Positions 42,823 to 53,191 of a stretch of 64,000 bases of DNA are shown here, one piece after another (within the stretch, counting starts at the first letter, position 1; every line of letters begins with the position of its first letter). The translations under genes were made by a program, and so were the position numbers. Source of the stretch: Pseudomonas sp. SDI (GTDB lineage Bacteria; Pseudomonadota; Gammaproteobacteria; Pseudomonadales; Pseudomonadaceae); the NCBI RefSeq assembly GCF_003105155.1, contig NZ_QETK01000013.1, positions 1-64,000 on the forward strand, in the 5' to 3' direction. The notes below the pieces were generated by a model. It worked only from the letters and a program-made list of their open reading frames with translations, was not told the origin of the DNA and searched no databases.

Positions 42823-43842
42823 TCAGGCTACCTTGACGATCCAGCCAGCCGGGGCTTCAACGTCGCCGCTCTGGATGCCGGTCAGCTCGTTGTAGAGCTT
42901 CTGGGTGATCGGGCCGACTTCGGTTTCGCTGTGGAATACATGCAGATTGCCGTTGTACTGGATACCACCGATCGGGGTGATCACTGCCGCCGTGCCACAG
43001 GCACCGGCTTCGGTGAAGCGCTTCAGCTCGTCGATCAGCACGTCGCCTTCGATCACTTTCAGGCCCAGGCGCGATTCGGCCAGTTCCATCAGCGACAGGC
43101 GGGTAATGCCTGGCAGCACCGAGGCGGACTTCGGCGTGACGAACTCGTTGTTGGCGGTAATGCCGAAGAAGTTGGCCGAGCCGACTTCCTCGATCTTCTT
43201 GTGGGTCAGCGGGTCGAGGTAGATGCAGTCGGCAAAGCCGGCTTGCTTCGCTTCGTAGCCTGGTTGCAGGCTGGCCGCGTAGTTACCGCCGACCTTGGCT
43301 GCGCCGGTGCCCTGTGGCGCCGCGCGGTCGAAATCGGAGATCAGGAATTTGTGCGGGGTCATGCCGCCTTTGAAGTACGAGCCGACCGGAATCGCGAAAA
43401 TCGAGAAAATGAACTCCGGCGCGGTGCGCACACCAATGTTGTCGCCGACGCCGATCACGAACGGACGCAGGTACAGCGCACCCTTGCCATACGGCGGGAT
43501 GAACTTCTCGTTGGCCTTGACCACCTGTTTGCAGGCGTCGATGAACGCGTCGGTCGGTACGCGCGGCATCAGCAGGCGGTCGCAGCTGCGCTGCATGCGC
43601 GCGGCGTTCTGGTCAGGGCGGAACAGGTTGATCGAGCCATCCTTGCAGCGGTAGGCCTTCATGCCTTCGAAGCACTGCTGGCCGTAGTGCAGCGCGGTCG
43701 AACCTTCGCTGATGTGCAGCACATTGTCTTCAGTCAGGGTGCCCTGGTCCCACTTGCCATCACGGAAGTAGGAAAGGTAGCGCTTGTCGGTTTTGATGTA
43801 GTCGAAGCCCAGCTTGTCCCAGTTAATGCTTTCGTTACTCAT
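42823..43842 (-). CDS. ilvE: branched-chain amino acid aminotransferase
   Basis: 339 residues, the long BCAT form (MSNESINWDKLGFDYIKTD). The PLP lysine is in GAAKVGGNYA, and EVGSANFFGI and GTAAVITPIGGI are substrate-site segments of fold type IV enzymes. It makes leucine, isoleucine and valine from their keto acids. It is divergent from the large LRR gene. Confidence 0.95.
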   Translation of the reverse strand: MSNESINWDKLGFDYIKTDKRYLSYFRDGKWDQGTLTEDNVLHISEGSTALHYGQQCFEGMKAYRCKDGSINLFRPDQNAARMQRSCDRLLMPRVPTDAFIDACKQVVKANEKFIPPYGKGALYLRPFVIGVGDNIGVRTAPEFIFSIFAIPVGSYFKGGMTPHKFLISDFDRAAPQGTGAAKVGGNYAASLQPGYEAKQAGFADCIYLDPLTHKKIEEVGSANFFGITANNEFVTPKSASVLPGITRLSLMELAESRLGLKVIEGDVLIDELKRFTEAGACGTAAVITPIGGIQYNGNLHVFHSETEVGPITQKLYNELTGIQSGDVEAPAGWIVKVA

Positions 43843-44061
43843 GGCACCCTCGATCGGTTGGCAAATGCCTGTAGGTCAGGCCACGCATCTTGCGCAAGCA
43901 GCCACGATAATACATCCCGTGCGGATCGGAAACGCCCAGTCATAGATTGTCGGCGGTTGCGCGGTCATGCGTCGGTATTTCCCTGGGTGACTTATGTAGT
44001 GCTCGGCTCCCAGGCCATCTCCCTACTCTGGCCAGCCATTTACCGGACGAAGGCTGGACCC

Positions 44062-47000
44062 ATGACCGAATCCTCCCCAACTGGCTTGAGCACTGGCCCC
44101 GCGCAGGTGCTGACCCGCAAGATTCCCAAATGGTTGCTCGCAGCGCCCACCGCGCTACACGAGAAACTGCGTGCACAAGGAATGCGGGCACACCCCTGGC
44201 CGGACAAGCCGGCGGCTGCAGTCAAGGCACTACAACAGGCGCATGTCCACTACCGGATCAACGAACAACGCCTGGCCCCGATACTGGCTCAGCTGCCGAC
44301 TGCGGAGGCCTTTGCCGAGCCGATCCTGACGGCGGCGATCAAGACCCACTTTGACCTGGACGTCAATGTACGCGAGGCCTACCTGTTCAAAGCCCATCGC
44401 GCCGAGTTGCCAATGTCCTTCATAGAACTCTCGCATGACCCGCTGGTGCGTCTGCAGAAGTGCTTGAAGGCCGCCACCCAATCGCTGCTGGAGGCGGCCC
44501 TGCAGAACTTCGAGGCATCGGAAGCGGAGCCTGGGGGGATGGATATCGGCGCCGGGCAGGCGTCGGCGATTTATGGCAGTTATCCGCTCAAGGGCGTCTC
44601 GATCGACGGCACGCTACTGAGCATTCCGCCCTGGGCCTTCGCCTGGCTCTGTCGCGAACTCGATCTTGGCGGGCAATACCAGCGCTTGATCGAGTCCGTG
44701 CTGAACCCGCCGGACACGCCGGAGCAGGGGCCAGGTATTGGCGCCGCCAACCGTCGCTCGTTGTTCAAGCTGCTGGAGCATTCGGTGTTCGAGGTTCAGG
44801 TGCACCGGGCGTATCTGAACGACCTCATCGACGAACGTCTGCGCGATGCCGCCCTCGACATTGCCCGCGGGCGTCCGGCGACGCTGGACGGTGCGCCATT
44901 GAGCTGTACGTTCCTGCAGTTGTGGGAAGTCGAGCTGATCGGCATCGTCGTCATTGGTAAGGACTACGTTGATAGTCGGGGTATTGAGCCGATCATGGTC
45001 TATGTGCCGGACGACCCGGTAGCGCCGCTGAAGCTGTATGCATCGAGCCAGGCCTTCCACAACGAATTGCGTGATCGGATGTTGAAGACCCCCCGCTACA
45101 TGAGCTTCTTCCAGCGGTTCGTGCCGGCGCGGCAGCGCGCCATGGTTTACCGACGCTTGCGAGAAGTGCTCGAGCCCAAGGTGTGGAACGACACCGATCG
45201 CATCTATGAAATTGGCATTGGCCATGACGCGCGGCTGCACCTGCGCGAGGGCGAGTTGAAGGGAAGCTTTCTCAGCGCGTTGTCGGCGCAGAAATTTGCC
45301 CAGCTCAAGGACGATGCGCTGTTTCATGCGGTGCCAACCGCCGAGGTAAGCTTCAGGACGATGGTGGCCAAACTCGAGTATCTCGCCGGCCTGGCCTTCA
45401 ATGCGTTGAATATCGCGGCGTTCGTGGTGCCTGGGTTGGGCGAGGTGATGCTCGGGGTGATGGCTGCGCAGCTGAGTTATGAGGCGTATGAAGGTGTTGA
45501 AAGCCTGGCCCATGACGAGAAGGCACAAGCCTGGGGCTACTTGATGGACATCGTGCAGAATCTGGCCCTGATTGGGGCCCTTGGCACCGCGACTGCCGGC
45601 CTAGGGAAGATACCCGCGATAGAAATGCCGGCGCTGGTCGGGCGAATGCGTGAAGTGCAGTTGCCCGACGGCAGTAGCCGTCTGTGGAAGCCGGATCTTG
45701 AACCCTTTGCTCACGACATCGTCCTGCCCGCCGGGCTAAAGCCCAACGCTGTTGGGCTCTACGAATATCAAGACAAGCTGTGGCTGCCGCTGGAGGGGCG
45801 TATCTACGCAGTGAGGGCTGGCGCCGACGGGAAGGCGCATCGTCTACAGCATCCTGCGCGTGACGGCGGGTACCAACCGTTGCTGCGCCACAACGGTTCT
45901 GGTGCCTGGCTGCATGAGTTGGACCAGCCTCTGGAGTGGCAAGGCCTGAAGCTGTTCCGGCGCCTGGGGCGCCTGGGCAGCGAGCTATCCGACGAAGCTG
46001 TCAGCCAGGCTTTGCAGGTCAGTGGCACACACGAGGCAACCCTGCGGCGGATATTGGCCGAGAACGAACCACCGCCTGGATTGCTGGTCGATACCGTGCA
46101 ACGCTTTGAGATCGATCAGGACCTGCAACGGTTTATTGCGCAGATGGAGGCCGGGGATGCGAGTGCCGACTCGCAACTGCAGGCCAGCTTGCTGCACGAT
46201 CAGCCTGGCTGGCCGGTTGATCGCAGCGTGGTGCCGGGGGCGGGCGATGTGCTTGTCGATGCTTTGAACATGCTGGACGAGCCGGCAATCAAGGTGTTGC
46301 TCGATGAAGAGCCCGGAGCTGGCCGGATTGCCCAGGATGTGCGGGTCCGGCGTCTTCGCGGCCGCCTGGCGCAGGCTGCCCGCGACGGTCGCAGCGAACT
46401 GTTCGCCTGGCGTTACGCCCGGCTGCAGGTGCGCGAGGCGGCCGAGGTGGGGGTATTCCAAGGCGTCTTTGGCGGGCTGCCGAGCGCGGTGATCGACGAA
46501 GTGTTGGCCCATGCCAGCGAAGAGGAACTAGCCCAGTTGCGTGCGGAGCAGCGAGTGCCGTTGCGCCTGGGGCAGGAAGCCCGGGCGTTTCTGCATCAGG
46601 TACGGCTCAGCCGGGTGTACGAGGGGTTGTATCTCGATTCGGTGAGCAGCGTCGATACACCACGGCTGTTCCTGCACAGTGTGGAGCGGCTTCCCGGCTG
46701 GGCCGACGCGTTACGTATCGAAGTGCGCGACGGTCACTTCAATGGCCCGTTGCTCGACAGCATCGGCCCGCTCGATGCGCCAGCGCGCAAGGTGCTGGTG
46801 CAGCAGGGTGACGGTTACCTTGCACTCGACGAGGAGGGCGGCCACCTGCATGGGCGGGATGACTTCCTGAGCGCCTTGATGCATGCGTTGCCGGACGAGC
46901 AGCGTGCAGCCCTGGGGGTCCCCCATGTTGGGCAGAGTGTCGAGCTGCGGCAGAAGTTGCAGGCCTCGCCGTTGCTGCCACGTCAGTCCCTGATGGAGGC

Positions 47001-49836
47001 GTTGCAGATGCAGCGGACCACGCCGGGAAGGCGGTCGCCCATGCGCCTGGCCGACGGTCGGCTGGGGTATCCATTGAGTGGCGGGATGGCCGGCTATATC
47101 ACCGAGGAAAGCTTGCTGGACAAAATCCGCCTGCTCGAGTTCGACGACGTATTCGCCGAAGACGTGCTCCGACAGATGAACGATGCCGGGTTGAGTCGTG
47201 CTCAGATCAACGAGCGGCTCAATCAGTTGCTCGATGAGCAACAAGCGCTACGCACGGTACTGGACAACTGGACGGCGGCTGCCAGCCATCAGCCATCGAT
47301 GTCGCTGCCACGTCAGGTAGGCCGAGCCTCTCTGGGTGAGGCGTTGTGGCAGCTCTGGCGGGCCAGTGCTCTGCCGGAGATCGGGCGTGGTGCGGGTGAG
47401 CTGGTGCTGCAATCATTTTATATCGACGACTTTCCGTCCGAATTACCCAGCTTTGTTGGCGAACGGGCGACGTCATTGACCCTGGTGGATACTCAAGTCA
47501 GCGACTGGAGCGTAGTGCGTTTTTTCCAACCACTCGACAGGGTGCTCACACACTTCCCAAATCTGACGTCACTCACGGCACTCAACTTCTCAGGCGACTT
47601 TATGCTGTTCTCGAGATTATCTTCCACGGTGGCGGAGTGCCTGCCGCAGCTCGAGTCGCTGGTGCTCAGAGGGCCGGGCGTCATGATCGGAGATCGGGAG
47701 CTTACTGAGTTTCGCAGGATGCCACGCCTGCGACGGCTCGATTTAGGCAATACCGCCATGTTCCAGCAGGAGCCGGATTTCACTGTCTTGAGCCTAGACT
47801 ATCTGGGGCTGGACGGGACCATGAGAAGTCGCTGGCCGTCTTCGCTTACCGCTCAGGGACTTGCTTCGATTGCCGAGGTTTCTTTGGCTCAGAACTCGAT
47901 CAATTCGCTCCCCAAGTTCCTGCTGCGAGCGGGTGTCGATGAGGGCCCCCGTACCCATATCCGGCTTAACGGCAACCCCTTGGGGCAGCGGACGATCATT
48001 CGGGCCCGGCTCAGCGAGTGGTCAGGCTCGCGTTACAGCTTCGATATGGATGTGCCGGTCGAGCTGCAACCCCACTTGCATCAGCTCGAAGTCGAGCGCG
48101 GTCAATTTCTGCAAGCGCTGGATGACTGGAGCCAGGCCTCCACGTCGACCGGGCAGGCCAACCCGGCACGAGCGCAGACTGCCTTGGAGATCAGACGCTT
48201 CTGGCACCGTACCGCCTACGCTGAACACGGCACTGCGGTACTGCGTCTGGACGAACAGGCAATTGCAGATTTCCCGCAGCTCCTGCCGGATGCTTTCTAC
48301 TTGCGTGTGCGTAACCTGCAGGTGACCGGTACTGCCGACAATGCTGTGCAGCTCAATCAGCTGTTGCCCCGGTTTGCCCAATTGCGCAACGTGCGATTTA
48401 TTGGCGAAGGTATGCTGCCTAACGCACTGCCGACAGCCCTGGAGCGTTTAGGCTCGCTGGGAACGTTGGACCTGAGCGGTATGAGCCAGGAAATCGATCA
48501 GGCGGCCATGGAGGCGTTTGGACGCTTGAGCCGGCTGCGATGGCTGGATCTGGATGGCAACTTTATGGGCGAAATCACGGATGTTTCCGCTTTGGCCTCC
48601 CTAAAACTGAGCATGCTCTCGATGCAGCGGGTCGGGCTGACGGCGTGGCCGACGTGGCTTGAGCAACTGGTTCCGCATTCGTTGGATAGCCTGTACCTGA
48701 ACGGCAACCAGATTGTCGATTTGCCCCAGTGGGTGCTGGATAACCCACGCAGCACCGAGGCCGTGACCATTATCGATCTGCGCGGCAATCCGTTATCGCG
48801 GGAAACCATGACCGAAGCTCATCTGTCCGAGGCGCGCAACCGATCATTCGAGTTCAGCATGGACTTACCGGAAGACATCGCACAACTGCGCCGGCATCGA
48901 CATGCATCTGACTCTTCCGACGGCAACGAAAGCAACGCCGACCCCGACTCCGGTGCGGAGGACGCGGATATCGTGCAGCCGGCGTTACCCCATGAAGGCT
49001 GGCTGAATGGCTCCATCGAGGAGGTTGAGCAGCGTCAGGCGCTATGGGGGCAGCTTGTGAACGGCAACGATGCCTCGCAGCTGTTGTCGCTCATCGATCG
49101 CTTGCGGTACACCGGCGACTATCGCAGTGCTCGCAGCCGTCCCGAATTGATCGAGCGCGTATGGCGTGTGCTGGAAGTGGCCGGCCAGGATGGTGCGTTG
49201 CGACTGACGCTCAATGGCATGGCAGAGGAGCCGCTGGCCCAGTTCCGTGCGCATGACACCTGCCCGGACGGTTTGCGTCTGGAGTTCAACCAGATGGAAG
49301 TTCAGGTATTTATTCGTCAATCGCTGCTGGAGGTGGCTAACGAACAACGTGGCTCCGCGCTTCTGCGCCTGACCAGGCGGCTCTACCGCCTGAACGAACT
49401 GGACAGCACCGCACGCGCACGCGCCGGTGTTCGCGATGAGGCCGAAGTACGCCTGGCGTATCGCCTGCGTTGGGCCGAGGCGCTGGATTTGCCGCTGCCG
49501 CCCAGGCGCATGCTGTACGAAGACGTTGCCAATGTCAGCCAGCTTGAACTGGAGGAGGCATTGCAACAGGTCCAGCACGGAGAGGGCGGGAGCGAGTTCC
49601 TGGACTATGCCGTGCATCGCGATTTCTGGGTGAACTATCTGCGAGAAGCTTATGCCGAGCGCTTCCGGGTGCTGAAGGGCTACTTCGAGGCGCAGGTGCA
49701 GGCATTGCTCGATCGCTATCCGGACGAAACGACCGAGCAACTCGGTGTGCGGATCAAGGCGCTGGAGGAGCAGCTCAAGGCCGATGAGCTGAACCTGCTG
49801 CGCGAGTTGACCGTGCAGGAGGGGCAGTTGGCCTAG
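44062..49836 (+). CDS. large LRR protein with C-terminal NEL-type E3 ubiquitin ligase domain
   Basis: 1924 residues from ATG 44062 (GAAGG nine bases upstream); the open frame continues antisense through ilvE but that is not coding. The N-terminal 1100 residues resemble the DUF6543 dermonecrotic-toxin-like region of Pseudomonas NEL proteins and contain a hydrophobic stretch (LAFNALNIAAFVVPGLGEVMLG). Leucine-rich repeats occupy roughly 1150-1580, for example LGTLDLSGMS, LRWLDLDGNF and LDSLYLNGNQIVDLP. The NEL domain from about 1650 has the catalytic C-x-D motif HDTCPDG with Cys1734. IpaH/SspH proteins of this class transfer ubiquitin to host proteins. No secretion genes are nearby. It is probably an effector against eukaryotic hosts or predators. 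Confidence 0.85.
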   Translation: MTESSPTGLSTGPAQVLTRKIPKWLLAAPTALHEKLRAQGMRAHPWPDKPAAAVKALQQAHVHYRINEQRLAPILAQLPTAEAFAEPILTAAIKTHFDLDVNVREAYLFKAHRAELPMSFIELSHDPLVRLQKCLKAATQSLLEAALQNFEASEAEPGGMDIGAGQASAIYGSYPLKGVSIDGTLLSIPPWAFAWLCRELDLGGQYQRLIESVLNPPDTPEQGPGIGAANRRSLFKLLEHSVFEVQVHRAYLNDLIDERLRDAALDIARGRPATLDGAPLSCTFLQLWEVELIGIVVIGKDYVDSRGIEPIMVYVPDDPVAPLKLYASSQAFHNELRDRMLKTPRYMSFFQRFVPARQRAMVYRRLREVLEPKVWNDTDRIYEIGIGHDARLHLREGELKGSFLSALSAQKFAQLKDDALFHAVPTAEVSFRTMVAKLEYLAGLAFNALNIAAFVVPGLGEVMLGVMAAQLSYEAYEGVESLAHDEKAQAWGYLMDIVQNLALIGALGTATAGLGKIPAIEMPALVGRMREVQLPDGSSRLWKPDLEPFAHDIVLPAGLKPNAVGLYEYQDKLWLPLEGRIYAVRAGADGKAHRLQHPARDGGYQPLLRHNGSGAWLHELDQPLEWQGLKLFRRLGRLGSELSDEAVSQALQVSGTHEATLRRILAENEPPPGLLVDTVQRFEIDQDLQRFIAQMEAGDASADSQLQASLLHDQPGWPVDRSVVPGAGDVLVDALNMLDEPAIKVLLDEEPGAGRIAQDVRVRRLRGRLAQAARDGRSELFAWRYARLQVREAAEVGVFQGVFGGLPSAVIDEVLAHASEEELAQLRAEQRVPLRLGQEARAFLHQVRLSRVYEGLYLDSVSSVDTPRLFLHSVERLPGWADALRIEVRDGHFNGPLLDSIGPLDAPARKVLVQQGDGYLALDEEGGHLHGRDDFLSALMHALPDEQRAALGVPHVGQSVELRQKLQASPLLPRQSLMEALQMQRTTPGRRSPMRLADGRLGYPLSGGMAGYITEESLLDKIRLLEFDDVFAEDVLRQMNDAGLSRAQINERLNQLLDEQQALRTVLDNWTAAASHQPSMSLPRQVGRASLGEALWQLWRASALPEIGRGAGELVLQSFYIDDFPSELPSFVGERATSLTLVDTQVSDWSVVRFFQPLDRVLTHFPNLTSLTALNFSGDFMLFSRLSSTVAECLPQLESLVLRGPGVMIGDRELTEFRRMPRLRRLDLGNTAMFQQEPDFTVLSLDYLGLDGTMRSRWPSSLTAQGLASIAEVSLAQNSINSLPKFLLRAGVDEGPRTHIRLNGNPLGQRTIIRARLSEWSGSRYSFDMDVPVELQPHLHQLEVERGQFLQALDDWSQASTSTGQANPARAQTALEIRRFWHRTAYAEHGTAVLRLDEQAIADFPQLLPDAFYLRVRNLQVTGTADNAVQLNQLLPRFAQLRNVRFIGEGMLPNALPTALERLGSLGTLDLSGMSQEIDQAAMEAFGRLSRLRWLDLDGNFMGEITDVSALASLKLSMLSMQRVGLTAWPTWLEQLVPHSLDSLYLNGNQIVDLPQWVLDNPRSTEAVTIIDLRGNPLSRETMTEAHLSEARNRSFEFSMDLPEDIAQLRRHRHASDSSDGNESNADPDSGAEDADIVQPALPHEGWLNGSIEEVEQRQALWGQLVNGNDASQLLSLIDRLRYTGDYRSARSRPELIERVWRVLEVAGQDGALRLTLNGMAEEPLAQFRAHDTCPDGLRLEFNQMEVQVFIRQSLLEVANEQRGSALLRLTRRLYRLNELDSTARARAGVRDEAEVRLAYRLRWAEALDLPLPPRRMLYEDVANVSQLELEEALQQVQHGEGGSEFLDYAVHRDFWVNYLREAYAERFRVLKGYFEAQVQALLDRYPDETTEQLGVRIKALEEQLKADELNLLRELTVQEGQLA

Positions 49837-49990
49837 CGAGCGCGCGACCTGGCGCTTGATGCGTTGCAACGTCAGAGCGGCCGCTTCATCGGCACCATCG
49901 AACTACGCCCGTCGCTGCCGGGCGGGCGTAGCCAGCGGGGCAACCAGTCGCGTTATCATGCACGGGCATTCATCACGAGCCCGCCGCGCA

Positions 49991-50674
49991 ATGCCGAGTA
50001 TCCACCTGTTCCACACTCCACCGTCCGAGACCATCAAGAGCCAGGTCCAGCAAATGGTCATCGACGACCTGAGCGAGATCAGCCAGGTGGCGATTGCCCC
50101 GAGCAACCCGCTGTATCAGCTGTACCAGTATGGTGTCGGCTACGAGGTACACCTGTACTTCGAGGCCATGGACGGCACGCGCAACATGCCGGTCGAACTG
50201 ATCGTGGCGCTGGACGATCAGGCCCCGGAGACCGTGCTCGGCTTCGTCCTCTACCAGCCGACCCTCGATGACCCGCAAGCGTGCAGCGTGGCCTACCTGG
50301 CCGTACGGCCCACGTATCGGCGCCAGGGGATCGCCCGCAGCCTGCTGCAAACGCTCATGGCCCGTTACCCGCATGTCGAGCTGGCGAGCAGTGTCGGCAA
50401 AGTGCCGTACTTCGAGGCGATGGGCTTTCAGGTGCTGGCGGCGCGTGGCCCGCAGGTATTGATGAATACCCGCGACTACCGCACTGCCGGGCTGCTACCG
50501 GTGCTGGATGTAGCGCCGATCTATCGGTCGCTGGAGGTCCGGCAGATTCATGCCTACCTGTTGCAGCAGCACGGCAAGAAGGCAATGACCGAAGCCGAGA
50601 AAAAGCGTGATCGGCACCTCGACCAGCTGACTCACCGCGCCCGTGTACTGGTGCAGGAGCGCCTCGGCGGCTGA
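49991..50674 (+). CDS. GNAT-family N-acetyltransferase
   Basis: 227 residues from ATG 49991. The GNAT core is at about 75-150: YLAVRPTYRRQGIARSLL has the R-R-x-G-I/A pyrophosphate loop and VPYFEAMGFQVL is motif B. A C-terminal helical extension (MTEAEKKRDRHLDQLTHRARVLV) is extra. The substrate is unknown. The open frame extends upstream into the end of the LRR gene but lacks coding character there. Confidence 0.85.
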   Translation: MPSIHLFHTPPSETIKSQVQQMVIDDLSEISQVAIAPSNPLYQLYQYGVGYEVHLYFEAMDGTRNMPVELIVALDDQAPETVLGFVLYQPTLDDPQACSVAYLAVRPTYRRQGIARSLLQTLMARYPHVELASSVGKVPYFEAMGFQVLAARGPQVLMNTRDYRTAGLLPVLDVAPIYRSLEVRQIHAYLLQQHGKKAMTEAEKKRDRHLDQLTHRARVLVQERLGG

Positions 50675-50677
50675 GGC

Positions 50678-51526
50678 CTAGGGCGTGCCAAACATGGCGG
50701 TCCAGTAGATTCCCGCATCACTTTTCGGGTCGACGGCATAGGCGGCGCCCAGCGCGCGGAACTGCGGGTTCATCAGGTTGGCACAATGCCCGGGGCTGGC
50801 CAGCCAGCCGTCGAGCACCTTGCGCACGCTGTCCTGTCCGGCGGCGATGTTCTCGCCGATCAACTGGGCACTGTAGCCGGCCAGTTCGGCGCGATCGCCG
50901 GGGGTGCGGCCGTCGCGGTCCTTGTGGTCGAAATAGTTGTTGTTGGCCATCGAGCGCGTGTGGCTCTCGGCGGCCCCGGCCAGCGTCGCGTTCCAGGACA
51001 GCGCTGTGGCGGCAGCAAACGGCTGGCTGCCGCATTGGCGTGGGGCGGCACGCGCGGCATTGATCGCTTCGAGTAGCTTCTGGCCTTCGCTCAGCGAATC
51101 GCCGAGACGCCCGGCGAGCAACGGCCGCGCCAGGACGATTCGCCAATCGCGGTTCTGCCGGCTGACGCCGATATCGACAAACTGCGGGTCGAGCACCACC
51201 TGGCAGAAACTTTCGCGCACCGCCTGCATCGCCGCTTGCGCATCCCGTGGCCCGGAAAGGGTGATTGCCTGCACGTTGACCATTGGGTAGCTGGCCTGCG
51301 CCAGGGCTTGTTGCAGGTCGCCGATGCTGGCGGCCGGCAGTACCAGGCGCGGGTCGCTGGCCAGCGGCGGCAGCTCCATCGAGCCCTGGCCGGCGCAGCG
51401 CTGGGGCTGGCTGCGGTAGCTGTTGATCGAATCGACCAGTTGCGTTTCTTCGCTGGCCATGGCCGTGGCGGCGCACGCCAAGCCTAGCGACAGCGTGGCC
51501 ATACGCAGAATGGATGACAGGCGCAT
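50678..51526 (-). CDS. secreted CAP-domain (SCP/PR-1-like) protein
   Basis: 282 residues with a signal peptide (MATLSLGLACAATAMA, cleavage near 25). An N-terminal half of about 130 residues of unknown type is followed by a CAP domain (about 150-275): LLEAINAARAAPRQCG, ESHTRSMANNNYFDHKDRDG with the metal-binding His residues, and GENIAAGQ. CAP proteins are secreted with varied functions. ATG 51526 is used because it begins the signal peptide. It converges on the GNAT gene. Confidence 0.85.
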   Translation of the reverse strand: MRLSSILRMATLSLGLACAATAMASEETQLVDSINSYRSQPQRCAGQGSMELPPLASDPRLVLPAASIGDLQQALAQASYPMVNVQAITLSGPRDAQAAMQAVRESFCQVVLDPQFVDIGVSRQNRDWRIVLARPLLAGRLGDSLSEGQKLLEAINAARAAPRQCGSQPFAAATALSWNATLAGAAESHTRSMANNNYFDHKDRDGRTPGDRAELAGYSAQLIGENIAAGQDSVRKVLDGWLASPGHCANLMNPQFRALGAAYAVDPKSDAGIYWTAMFGTP

Positions 51527-51597
51527 GTAACTCTCCCTTAAGCTGAGTGCGCCCATGATGCGCGATTTTCCAGCGAATGTTCAGCGCTGGCGGGGGC

Positions 51598-52215
51598 TTA
51601 TTTTGCCTTGCCGTTGCGTGGCCGGTAGAACAGGAACTTCTCCGTTTCGGCGGTTTTCAGGTACTGCCGGGCCCAATCCGGGTGCACCTTGCGGTCGTGG
51701 AAATACAGCGCGCCGGCGGTTCGGTCCTTGAGCTGCTGATTGAGCGCCTTGCGGGCGATTTCCTTGGCCACGGTGTAACGGGTTTCTTCCTGTACCTGAT
51801 CGGCGCGGCCGTCGCACCACCAGGAAAACTGGCACGTCTTGCGTTCCACGCCTTGCTTGACCACACCACAGACGGTGTCGGGGAAGCCGTCGTGGCCGAC
51901 GCGATTGAGCACCACGTTGGCCACCCCCTCCATGTCGGCCGAGCCTTCGCCCTTGGCTTCCCAGTAAATGGTGCGCGACAGGCAGGTGATGGCATCGTCC
52001 ACGGCCGCTGCACCGGCCGGGTCGACTGCTTGTACTTCACTGCGGGTGAGGGGGGCGGTAGCGCTGGCTGGGCTGTTGCTGGCGGCCTTCTGTTCGAGCA
52101 CCTCGGCCTTGTTTTCGGCGCTTGCGGCGGTGACGCTGGGTAGCGGCTCGGCGGCAAATGGCGGTGTAACGAGCAGGACGCTGAGAAGCAATGTTGCCAG
52201 GGTGATAGGGCGCAT
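51598..52215 (-). CDS. SleB-type cell wall hydrolase (Hydrolase_2)
   Basis: 205 residues with a signal peptide (LATLLLSVLLVTPPFAA). The C-terminal catalytic domain has CLSRTIYWEAKGEG with the probable acid glutamate, EGVANVVLNRV, TVCGVVKQG and CQFSWWCDG, all SleB/CwlJ signatures. It would cleave peptidoglycan glycan strands in the periplasm. ATG 52215 is the start fitting the signal peptide. Confidence 0.88.
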   Translation of the reverse strand: MRPITLATLLLSVLLVTPPFAAEPLPSVTAASAENKAEVLEQKAASNSPASATAPLTRSEVQAVDPAGAAAVDDAITCLSRTIYWEAKGEGSADMEGVANVVLNRVGHDGFPDTVCGVVKQGVERKTCQFSWWCDGRADQVQEETRYTVAKEIARKALNQQLKDRTAGALYFHDRKVHPDWARQYLKTAETEKFLFYRPRNGKAK

Positions 52216-52445
52216 GGTCGAACCTTCTGAAGGCAGCCAACGTGATCCTGTGCTGCGCCATACCGGCGGCCGGGGAGCCAACCCGACCGTGCGCCCGTTG
52301 GCGCCTGGCGCTGGTAATGGCGGTGTTACTAGAGTCGACCGCCGGTAAGTTCAAACATTCCGTAGTGGCTGACGGCAGGCGGTGCGGCGCGTCGCTGGCG
52401 TATGATTCGCGCCATTGTAGAAGGCCGGCAGAACGAGGACCTGGC

Positions 52446-52817
52446 ATGACCCTGAACAAACGCGAGCAGGCACGCATCGAGCGGCGTCTGGTGGCGACCC
52501 TTACCGATGCCTGTGAAATCGCCAAGGCGGAACTGGTCGGTTTCTGCTGGTTGACCCATGAGATCGATTACCAGGTATTTCCTTCCAGTCTGGTGGTGGT
52601 CTGGGTATTCGACACCCAGCAGCACAAGGATCAGGCACTGGCCAGCGGCCAGGCCGCGCGCATGATCGAGCTGACCGGGCAGGCCCTGGAGGCTGCGCAG
52701 GTGACGCTCGCGGGGCTGGCGCGGCATGTGCATTTCGACTCCGAAGAGCAGTGTCGGCGGGTCAATGCCGGGGACTGGGCGCAACGCCTGTCGCGGCTGC
52801 GGCCGGCGCGGGGTTGA
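52446..52817 (+). CDS. conserved hypothetical protein
   Basis: 123 residues, MTLNKREQARIERRLVATLTDACE at the start. It has an alpha-beta pattern with no signal or membrane segment, and an internal strand pair FPSSLVVVWVFDTQQ. It is not recognised. It is followed two bases later by the DUF1289 gene, so the two form an operon. Confidence 0.75.
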   Translation: MTLNKREQARIERRLVATLTDACEIAKAELVGFCWLTHEIDYQVFPSSLVVVWVFDTQQHKDQALASGQAARMIELTGQALEAAQVTLAGLARHVHFDSEEQCRRVNAGDWAQRLSRLRPARG

Positions 52818-52819
52818 GC

Positions 52820-53074
52820 ATGGCCAAGGACATCGAGAACCCGTGCATTTCCACCTGCCAGCTCAGTGGCGATTTGTGTGTGAGCTGCGGGCGTAGCAAA
52901 GACGAAATCCGCACCTGGAAGAAGATGAAACGGCCAGAAAAAATGGCGGCGGCGCAGCGTGCCAGCTGCTCGCCTGAAAACGCTGCAGAAGAAGCGCAAG
53001 TAGTGTGCAGTCGACATCCCGCTGAAATGTTCGATGACGTTTTTGCCGCGTCAGTGTTGCCTCGGCGCCGCTAG
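52820..53074 (+). CDS. DUF1289-family small cysteine-rich protein
   Basis: 84 residues. NPCISTCQLSGDLCVSCGRSKDEI carries the C-x3-C-x7-C-x2-C pattern of DUF1289, probably a metal site. The rest is a basic helix and an unstructured tail. Function is unknown. The adjacent upstream gene ends two bases before its ATG. Confidence 0.88.
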   Translation: MAKDIENPCISTCQLSGDLCVSCGRSKDEIRTWKKMKRPEKMAAAQRASCSPENAAEEAQVVCSRHPAEMFDDVFAASVLPRRR

Positions 53075-53191
53075 CCTTGGTGCAGGCAGGGGCTTGAGGG
53101 TTTGCACGGCAAGCCGTCCGGTCCTGTTACAAATCGCGGCTGGATGCCGCCTTTGAAATGTACGACACTCTTCGTACCTAGAGGGGCCAAC

